From contig JAFPBP010000016.1 in NCBI GenBank assembly GCA_017424085.1, forward strand, positions 1 to 11,367: a stretch of DNA of 11,367 bases, read 5' to 3'. The translations under genes and the position numbers were made by a program. Origin of the DNA: Clostridia bacterium. GTDB lineage: Bacteria > Bacillota > Clostridia > Oscillospirales > UBA644. How positions within the stretch are numbered: the first letter of the stretch is position 1; every line of letters begins with the position of its first letter. This document shows positions 6,107 to 11,367 of this stretch, piece after piece. Below the pieces are notes generated by a model, which saw only the letters and a list, made by a program, of their open reading frames with translations, did no database searches and was not told the origin of the DNA.

Positions 6107-7251
6107 TTGGCAGTCCCTCCCGGAAAACGGTTTTTGTCGCCCATGCGTCGGGGTGCCTCGGAGGGCAGACCCGCAGGCGCCTTACGGGGCTCTCCCTGCC
6201 GCTCGGGCAGGCGGAGCAACGCATCGACGTCTCCGTCGGGAACCAACGCCTTCAGGGTGTTGATCCGCTCCTCCTCGGTGGAGGGGTCGGTCATCTGATG
6301 GGACAAAGGCTCCTTATCGAAAATGCGGGTGGTATAGCGAGAGACCGAGGACAAAGGGGGCAGGAGATTGTTTTCCCGTCCGTTGAGGGGAGTCACCATC
6401 TCAAAGAGAGCGATCTTCGGATCGGTGCTGTCCCATGCGGTCACGTATTCGGCAGGGGTGCGGGCGCAGATCTGCAGACGGTGCTCGGAGAAGTCTCCCT
6501 TGCGGGGATCCCATTGCAGGTCCGTGCGCTCGGGATTGCCGTACAACCCCAGAGAATTGGAGTTGCGGCAGGCACGCAGGTTCTCCGCCACCGTATCGCG
6601 GATCCATTCCTCCTCCAGAGCCTGTGCAAAGACCTCATTTTTCCGCAGAGAGATCATGCGGACCTCCCGCAGGGAATAATTTTCGTTGGCGCGCAGGGTC
6701 TCCTCGGTGGATTTTGCCAGCGCATACCGCTCGGCGGGATCGGAAATGCGGTCGATCTTATCCAGCTCCCGCTCCACGCGGGGCACCCGATTCTTGCGGG
6801 CGGCGGAGGTGCGGCGACGGTAGACGGTATAATAAAGGATCAGAAAGACAGCAAAGGGCACAAAGCAGGCAACGGAAATGAGAGCGCCGTTGTCGGGGTT
6901 GGGCACGTCCACCCCCGTCAGCCCTTGGGTGACGGTAAGCAGAGCGTCGTAATAGCTTCGGTCGCGGCAGACGCAATCCTCGCAGGGAAGACCGCAGTCC
7001 TTACAGGTGATATGGAGCCCCTCCCCGTCGGTGAAGCGCTCCACCGAGCTTCCGCACCAGCAGGAATGGCAGGTGCAGGAGGTATAGTTCCGCCCGCAGC
7101 CCAGGCAATCGTAGATCATGTAGCCGTTTCCGTCCGCAGAGGCGGTCTCCCGCCCGCAGAGGCAGAGCAGGTGGACGGTGGCGTGGAAGGGCAGGGCGAA
7201 TACGCCGATCAGAAGCACGAGGGTCAGAAGCAGAAGGATCGTCTTTTTCAT
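6103..7251 (-). CDS. Single-pass membrane protein with cysteine-rich outer domain, unknown function
   Basis: The protein has 382 residues. It opens with a signal peptide or membrane anchor (MKKTILLLLTLVLLIG, to about residue 24). Residues 30-95 contain 13 cysteines in pairs typical of zinc ribbons or knuckles: CLC, CLGC, CTC, CHSCWC, CKDC and CEDCVC. A membrane segment follows at about 122-144 (ALISVACFVPFAVFLILYY), then a basic YRRR stop-transfer sequence and about 235 residues of charged domain. The N-terminal signal predicts the cysteine domain outside and the large domain in the cytoplasm. The C-terminal 30-40 residues are Pro/Gly/Arg-rich and probably disordered. Start and stop both overlap neighbours by 4 nt (ATGA), so it is coupled to the four-TM protein upstream and the soluble protein downstream. 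I recognise no family. Confidence 0.82.
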   Translation of the reverse strand: MKKTILLLLTLVLLIGVFALPFHATVHLLCLCGRETASADGNGYMIYDCLGCGRNYTSCTCHSCWCGSSVERFTDGEGLHITCKDCGLPCEDCVCRDRSYYDALLTVTQGLTGVDVPNPDNGALISVACFVPFAVFLILYYTVYRRRTSAARKNRVPRVERELDKIDRISDPAERYALAKSTEETLRANENYSLREVRMISLRKNEVFAQALEEEWIRDTVAENLRACRNSNSLGLYGNPERTDLQWDPRKGDFSEHRLQICARTPAEYVTAWDSTDPKIALFEMVTPLNGRENNLLPPLSSVSRYTTRIFDKEPLSHQMTDPSTEEERINTLKALVPDGDVDALLRLPERQGEPRKAPAGLPSEAPRRMGDKNRFPGGTAK

Positions 7252-7658
7252 GCGCGCACCCCCGTGATCAGAGCAATGGCAAGGTAGACCGCCGAGGCGA
7301 TCACCGAAATGACCAGAGGCTTGGCGGCGCGGGATTTGGGCATATGCTCAAAGCGCTCCTTGACCGACGCCACGCCCATGGAGAACTGCCCCATGAGGTA
7401 GAAGGGGATCATCACGTCCCATGCCAGAGTGAACTGCACCAGCAAAAAGAGCAGGGAGAAGGGCACCCGATAGAGCCAGAGATGGCGCCGTTGCCCCAGA
7501 AGCATATCGTAGCACGCCACCTCGCCCCCCGTGAGCGCCACGGTGAGGATAAGATAGGTAAGGATGGAGGCGGCGTCGGGCTTGGTGAGGACCACGCCGA
7601 AGATCAGATAAGGCAGGGCGCAGAGCAAGCCGACGATGGTATAACGGTCAAATTTCAC
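7248..7658 (-). CDS. Small four-TM membrane protein, unknown function
   Basis: This encodes 136 residues with four likely membrane helices at about 8-24, 30-51, 62-89 and 113-132, linked by short polar loops; the longest is KERFEHMPKSRAAK before the last helix. No catalytic motif is visible. It starts with GTG (7656-7658), with AAGGAGG 7 nt upstream; this Shine-Dalgarno site overlaps the TAA stop of the preceding gene. Its own stop overlaps the start of the cysteine-rich membrane protein by 4 nt. Close coupling on both sides suggests a role in one membrane complex, which is inference. Confidence 0.82.
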   Translation of the reverse strand: MKFDRYTIVGLLCALPYLIFGVVLTKPDAASILTYLILTVALTGGEVACYDMLLGQRRHLWLYRVPFSLLFLLVQFTLAWDVMIPFYLMGQFSMGVASVKERFEHMPKSRAAKPLVISVIASAVYLAIALITGVRA

Positions 7659-7670
7659 GGCGTTTCCTCC

Positions 7671-8456
7671 TTATCGCAACGAAAAGGTCAGGGTCATCAC
7701 GGCAAAGATCAGATAGCCGAAGACTGTAACGAAGGTGATGATGGGAAAATATTTTGCTCCGAACCGATCCCGCAGGACCTCAAGCAGAATGAAAAGCCAC
7801 CAGAGCAGGGCGACCACCCCGAAGGACATGGACACCGCAACCCCGCCCGCCGCCTGCACGATCAGCGCCGCAGTCAGAAGCAACGTGGGATAAACGGCAG
7901 CCCCGCAGAGGGGGAAGAGCATGCGGAAGGGGGAGATGCGCTCCCGATTGCAGAGCAGGGACAAGATCTGACTTCCCCCCGCAAACAACAGCGCCGAGCA
8001 GGCACCCGTCACCGCCCCGATGAGGATAAACAGCCCCAACCGATCGTCGGCGATCAGACCGTTCTGCCTCCAATCCAGCGCCACGGCGGTATAGAACAGA
8101 GTGGAAAGAAGCGCCACCCCCGCCAGCGCCACGGGCCAGAGCCATTCGGGGAGAAGATCATAGAGCCCCGCGGGACGAAGGGCATAACGCAGGACCGATT
8201 TCCCGAGAGACAACACCCGATCGGAATCGTCGGAGGAGACGGGCTTCTCCTTGGGCGCGCGGACCTTTTTTGCGGCGTTTTTCGTCTGCTTCACGGCAGG
8301 CGGCGCTTCGACCGCTTCCGAGGGGATCTCCGCCTCCTTGGGCGCCTCCGCAGAATCGCCCGGATCGGCGATGGAAAAGTCGAAGGCAGAAATATCGAAT
8401 TCCTCGTAGGATTCGGACGGGGCTTTCGTCACGTCTTCGCGTTCATTGGGTTGCAT
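7671..8456 (-). CDS. Five-TM membrane protein with acidic N-terminal cytoplasmic tail, unknown function
   Basis: From the chosen start the protein has 261 residues. Residues 1-100 are hydrophilic, first acidic and Ala/Pro/Glu-rich, then Lys-rich (AAKKVRAPKEK), and probably disordered. Five likely membrane helices follow at about 106-127, 140-166, 178-201, 205-226 and 236-257. The layout recalls Yip1-type membrane proteins of Bacillota, but no diagnostic motif was seen, so this is only a possibility. The ATG at 8454-8456 is chosen because AGGAGG lies 8 nt upstream, just after the murE stop; the frame is open further upstream, but that extension lies inside murE. It is 19 nt downstream of murE and 12 nt upstream of the four-TM gene. 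Confidence 0.8.
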   Translation of the reverse strand: MQPNEREDVTKAPSESYEEFDISAFDFSIADPGDSAEAPKEAEIPSEAVEAPPAVKQTKNAAKKVRAPKEKPVSSDDSDRVLSLGKSVLRYALRPAGLYDLLPEWLWPVALAGVALLSTLFYTAVALDWRQNGLIADDRLGLFILIGAVTGACSALLFAGGSQILSLLCNRERISPFRMLFPLCGAAVYPTLLLTAALIVQAAGGVAVSMSFGVVALLWWLFILLEVLRDRFGAKYFPIITFVTVFGYLIFAVMTLTFSLR

Positions 8457-8464
8457 GATACGAT

Positions 8465-8470
8465 CCTCCT
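8465..8470 (-). promoter_or_regulatory. Strong ribosome binding site that sets the start of the five-TM membrane protein
   Basis: A full AGGAGG on the minus strand lies 8 nt before the ATG at 8454-8456, in the 19-nt gap after murE. It rules in the 261-residue protein over the 330-residue open frame that runs back into murE. Confidence 0.85.
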
Positions 8471-8475
8471 TTGAT

Positions 8476-9954
8476 TCAAACGGTAGGAATAAGAGCGGTA
8501 AAGGCAGCCTCGGCGGCGGCACGGTCTCCCCCGTAGGGAACGTTTTTCCCGCGGACCGCCTGCCCCGTCTCGTGGCCCTTGCCCAAAAGCAGGAGAAGGT
8601 CTCCGGGGCGGCAGAGGGAAACGGCGTGGGCGATGGCTTGAGGACGGTCGTGGATGCGGACAAAATCGGCGCCGTGGGCGAGAAGCATCACCTGCGCCTC
8701 ATCCATGATGGCGTCGGGATCCTCCTCGGCGGGGTCATCGTCGGTGAGCACCACGAAATCCGCCCGCTGTCCCGCCACGTCGGACATCTCCGTGCGTCGG
8801 TCCAGAGCCTTGTTGCCGGGGCATCCGTAGACCACGATCTTGCGCGCCTCGGGGAAGAAGCGGTCGGCAAAATCAAAAACCTTTTCAAAAGAGAGCCCGT
8901 TGTGAGCGTAATCCACGATCACCCGAACCCCTCCCACGTCAAACTGCTCCATGCGCCCCTTGATGCGGGCTTGGGAAAGCCCCTCCTGCAGGGCGGACAG
9001 GGGAATGCCCAGCTCCACCGCCGCCGCTAAGGCGCACAGGGCGTTGGATACGTTGAACTCGCCCGCCATATTCAGCGTGAAGCGGGCGCCCTCCAAGGCT
9101 CCGCCCCGCACGGTGAAGGTCATGCCGTCGGTGGTCAGCGCCATATGGTCGGCGCGGTAGGTGGCGTTGGGGTCGGAGAGGGAAACGGTGATCAGCCGTT
9201 TGCAGGTGGCGGCGGAGATCATCTCGCGAGCGTAGGGGTCGTCCAGATTGACGATGCCCGTGCGGCACAGAGTCAGCATCTTGCGCTTTGCCGCCTTATA
9301 TTCCTCAAAATCCTTATGCTCCGTGGGGGAAATGTGGTCGGGGGACAGATTGAGATAGATCCCCACGGCAAATTCGATTCCCAGCACCCGATCGTACTGC
9401 AAGCCCTGGGACGAGACCTCCATCACCGCTCCCCGCACTCCGTCGCGGGCGAAGGTGTTCAAAAGACCGTACAGCTCCAGCGCCTCGGGGGTGGTCCCGC
9501 TCTTGGGAAGGGAAACCCCGCAGCAGCGGGCTTCGTTGGTGGAGATGATCCCGTACCGCTCCCCGAACGCCGCGCGGAAGATCGACGCCAGCTGATAGGC
9601 GCAGGAGGTCTTCCCCTTGGTGCCCGTGATCCCCACCAGAGGATACTTGGCATCGGGGCAATCGTAAAAGGCACGGGCGATCAGGGGCATCGCCTTGCGG
9701 ATGTCCGACACCAGAAGATAGGGCACCTCCTCGGAAAGGGGACTCTGCGCCACGTAGGCACAGGCGCCCCGCCCCAAGGCGTCGGCAAGATATTCGGGCT
9801 TGAAGCGCACGCCCTTGCAGAAAAACAGTTGCCCTGCCTCCGCCTCACGGGAGTTACAGCCCACCGATAAAATTTCGGGGTCTGCCCCTCGGGTGCCGTC
9901 AAAGGTCAGCAGTCCCGCTTGGGAAAGATACAAACGAATTTCGGAAAGATTCAT
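8476..9954 (-). CDS. murE: MurE family UDP-MurNAc-tripeptide ligase, probably not diaminopimelate-specific
   Basis: The protein has 492 residues, the usual MurE length, with three Mur-ligase domains. Residues 1-105 form the UDP-MurNAc-binding domain (SVGCNSREAEAGQLFFC). Residues about 106-335 form the ATPase domain: P-loop GITGTKGKTS (108-117), MEVSSQ (178-183), NLSPDH (202-207), and Lys223 at the usual carbamylated position. The C-terminal domain has DYAHN, GCPGNK and GKGHE (458-462). MurE adds the third stem-peptide residue to UDP-MurNAc-L-Ala-D-Glu in the cytoplasm. The specificity loop reads DDPA (406-409) instead of the DNPR of diaminopimelate enzymes. GTKGKT and SPDHI..TEH resemble the L-lysine enzymes of streptococci, so L-Lys or another diamine is likelier. 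AAGGA lies 9 nt before the ATG. It is not next to other mur genes and may be a paralogue; it leads the operon. Confidence 0.9.
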   Translation of the reverse strand: MNLSEIRLYLSQAGLLTFDGTRGADPEILSVGCNSREAEAGQLFFCKGVRFKPEYLADALGRGACAYVAQSPLSEEVPYLLVSDIRKAMPLIARAFYDCPDAKYPLVGITGTKGKTSCAYQLASIFRAAFGERYGIISTNEARCCGVSLPKSGTTPEALELYGLLNTFARDGVRGAVMEVSSQGLQYDRVLGIEFAVGIYLNLSPDHISPTEHKDFEEYKAAKRKMLTLCRTGIVNLDDPYAREMISAATCKRLITVSLSDPNATYRADHMALTTDGMTFTVRGGALEGARFTLNMAGEFNVSNALCALAAAVELGIPLSALQEGLSQARIKGRMEQFDVGGVRVIVDYAHNGLSFEKVFDFADRFFPEARKIVVYGCPGNKALDRRTEMSDVAGQRADFVVLTDDDPAEEDPDAIMDEAQVMLLAHGADFVRIHDRPQAIAHAVSLCRPGDLLLLLGKGHETGQAVRGKNVPYGGDRAAAEAAFTALIPTV

Positions 9955-10031
9955 CTTTTTTGATCCTTTTATTTCACGAAAATGTCAACGGTGTCGAAGC
10001 CCGTCGCTCCGCCTCGGAAAAAGTTTTGAAC

Positions 10032-10120
10032 AGTGGAAAACCATGGTTAAATGCGGGTTTTTCCACGGTTTCCACAGGGTTTTCCACAGGTGCGGGGGAA
10101 AAACGGGGGAGTTTTCCACA
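10032..10120. repeat. Cluster of five DnaA-box-like nonamers (TTTTCCACA type)
   Basis: Two exact TTTTCCACA copies (10080-10088 and 10112-10120, plus strand) fit the degenerate DnaA box TTWTNCACA. Near matches are GTTTCCACA (10068-10076), TTTTCCACG (10059-10067) and, on the minus strand, TTTTCCACT (10032-10040). The outermost copy is inverted relative to the others and could also pair as an RNA hairpin (10033-10040 with 10059-10066). Binding by DnaA is inferred from motif only. Confidence 0.55.
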
Positions 10121-10137
10121 GGGTTGATTTCAACTTT

Positions 10138-10165
10138 ATTATGAACTTACGCCCTGCGATTTCAA
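10138..10165 (-). promoter_or_regulatory. Candidate promoter of the murE operon
   Basis: On the minus strand TTGAAA (10160-10165) and CATAAT (10138-10143) each match the sigma-A consensus at five of six positions and are 16 bp apart. The predicted start near 10131 gives a leader of about 177 nt that includes the DnaA-box-like cluster. The spacing is slightly short and no TG extension is seen. Confidence 0.5.
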
Positions 10166-10194
10166 ACTTATTGTCACGATTTTCGGGCGATTGT

Positions 10195-11367
10195 TCAACC
10201 CACGTTCCAATATTTTTTGTCAAGCGAGCGGTAGAAGGACGCCTCGGACACATGGTCGGCAACCACGTCGGGGTTCCCCTCCAGATCGGCGATGGTGCGG
10301 GCGACCTTGAGGATCTTGTCCCGTGCCCGCATGGAGAGCCCCAGCTTCTCGAAGATGGTGCAGAGCATGGCGTCCGCCTCGGGGGTCACGCGGAAGAGAT
10401 CACGGATCTGAGCGGGCGTTGCCTGAGCGTTGCACTCCACCGCCGTGCCCTCGTACCGCGCCCGCTGGCGTGCCCGCGCCGCTTCCACCCGTGCGCGGAT
10501 CTGCGCCGAGGATTCGGCTTTGATCTTGGACTGGGAGATGTCCCCGTAGGACACGGGAGGCAGCTCCACCTGAATGTCGATGCGGTCCAGCAGGGGGCCC
10601 GAGATCTTCCCCAGATACCGTCCCACGGCGCCGGGCTTGCAGGTGCATTTGCGGGTGGGATGCCCGAAATAGCCGCAGGGGCAGGGATTCATGGCGCAGA
10701 CCAGCTGGAAGGAGGCGGGGAAGGTGAGGCTTTTCGCCGCACGGGAAATGGTGACCCGTCGGTCTTCCAAGGGCTGGCGCAGGGATTCCAGAACGTTTTT
10801 GGAGAATTCGGGAAGCTCGTCCAGAAAGAGAACGCCGTTGTGGGCAAGGGAGATCTCCCCCGGCTTGGGAATGCTTCCGCCTCCCGCCAAGCCCTGAACG
10901 GTGATGTTATGATGGGGCGCCGCGAAGGGACGCACCGAGGATAAGGGCTTGTTGTAGTCCAGCTTTCCCGCCACCGAGCGGATCTTTGCCGTTTCCAGCA
11001 TCTCCGCCTCGGAGAGAGCGGGCAAAATGGTGGGCAGGCGCTTGGCAAGCATGCTTTTTCCTGCCCCCGGAGGGCCGATGAGGAGAATGTTATGTCCCCC
11101 TGCCGCCGCCAACTCCAGAGCCCGCTTGGCGGTGAACTGACCGTAGACCTCGTCGAAGTCCACGTCGTAGGCAACCTCTCCCAAGATCTGCTCCATGGAA
11201 AGGGAGGGCTCCGCCTTGGGTGCGGGACCGATGCCCGCAAGAGCGTTGCACAGCTCCCGCACGGTCTTGATCCCAAAGACCCGAATGCCTCCTGCCGACG
11301 CCGCCTCCCGTGCGTTGGGGGCGGGGACGAAGAGATCGGTAAAGCCCAATTCCTTGGCGGCAAGCGC
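10195..11367 (-). CDS. comM: ComM/YifB family AAA+ ATPase (magnesium chelatase-like), N-terminus outside window
   Basis: The frame is open to the right edge, giving the last 390 residues; the family is about 500 long, so roughly the first 110-120 residues (the Lon-S5-like domain) are missing. Visible parts in order are the end of that domain (ALAAKELGF, FVPAPNAREA), the Walker A motif GPPGAGKS (11053-11076), GEISLAHNGVLFLDELPEF with Walker B (near 10800-10860), a cysteine-bearing segment CAMNPCPCGYFG...KCTC characteristic of the family, the sensor region DRIDIQVELPPV, and the C-terminal domain (SMRARDKILKVARTIADLEG). The proteobacterial homologue ComM is a hexameric helicase that promotes branch migration during natural transformation; the role in Clostridia is less clear. 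The ORF's internal TTG at 11347-11349 is not the true start. It lies 240 nt upstream of murE. Confidence 0.93.
   Translation of the reverse strand, partial: ALAAKELGFTDLFVPAPNAREAASAGGIRVFGIKTVRELCNALAGIGPAPKAEPSLSMEQILGEVAYDVDFDEVYGQFTAKRALELAAAGGHNILLIGPPGAGKSMLAKRLPTILPALSEAEMLETAKIRSVAGKLDYNKPLSSVRPFAAPHHNITVQGLAGGGSIPKPGEISLAHNGVLFLDELPEFSKNVLESLRQPLEDRRVTISRAAKSLTFPASFQLVCAMNPCPCGYFGHPTRKCTCKPGAVGRYLGKISGPLLDRIDIQVELPPVSYGDISQSKIKAESSAQIRARVEAARARQRARYEGTAVECNAQATPAQIRDLFRVTPEADAMLCTIFEKLGLSMRARDKILKVARTIADLEGNPDVVADHVSEASFYRSLDKKYWNVG

Larger units (their letters stand above)
9955..10194. other. Intergenic region between comM-like gene and murE with DnaA-box-like repeats
   Basis: This 240-nt gap holds no credible gene. 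It contains a candidate murE promoter (10138-10165), a palindrome GTTGATTTCAAC (10123-10134), the DnaA-box-like cluster (10032-10120) and the murE ribosome binding site. No intrinsic terminator for the comM-like gene was seen, so read-through into murE is possible. Confidence 0.7.

Noticed and set aside
8457..8663. Upstream extension of the five-TM membrane protein to 330 residues
   Set aside because: The extension lies inside murE in another frame, is of low-complexity shadow type, and the strong AGGAGG at 8465-8470 marks the ATG at 8456.
9983..9988. TTGACA on the minus strand just upstream of murE as a -35 box
   Set aside because: It is only 28 nt from the ATG and no -10 box occurs at proper spacing; a better pair lies at 10138-10165.

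Overview
The window reads as the chromosome of a fairly GC-rich Gram-positive anaerobe of the class Clostridia, probably an uncultured gut-type member near the Oscillospirales. That is an inference from several things: the ssb-rpsR gene order, strong Shine-Dalgarno sites, short intrinsic terminators, a lipoprotein sugar-type solute-binding protein of the kind common in gut Clostridia, and Streptococcus-like MurE motifs. No phage, IS, CRISPR, tRNA or rRNA sequence was seen.

Layout. The left edge (1-613) is the only rightward-transcribed part: the 3' end of ssb, then rpsR (zinc-type ribosomal protein S18), closed by a 14-bp terminator. A second terminator facing the other way abuts it and ends a leftward monocistronic gene (674-2179) for a lipoprotein solute-binding protein. 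That gene has its own near-perfect sigma-A promoter (TTGACA-17-TATAAT, 2226-2254) but no permease or ATPase genes beside it. The 346-nt gap 2180-2525 holds this promoter, a small palindrome at the predicted transcription start, a larger inverted repeat that may be a structured RNA, and the terminator of the next transcription unit.

From 2526 to 9954 seven genes run leftward with short gaps or 4-nt ATGA overlaps and look like one operon. In transcription order they are murE, a five-TM membrane protein, a four-TM membrane protein, a single-pass membrane protein with a 13-cysteine outer domain, a soluble unknown protein, a PldB-like alpha/beta hydrolase, and a MetH-like homocysteine methyltransferase lacking the cobalamin modules. 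The 240-nt gap upstream of murE (9955-10194) has a plausible promoter and, downstream of it, five DnaA-box-like TTTTCCACA-type sequences. The right edge is the C-terminal part of a ComM/YifB-type AAA+ ATPase.

Working together. ComM and SSB are DNA-handling proteins and rpsR is translational. The murE operon combines peptidoglycan precursor synthesis with unknown envelope proteins and a lipase-type hydrolase, so an envelope role for the unknown genes is a reasonable but unproven guess. The points most worth a second look are the four-gene unknown membrane block, the MetH-like protein whose folate domain has lost its signature residues, and the DnaA-box-like cluster in the murE leader.
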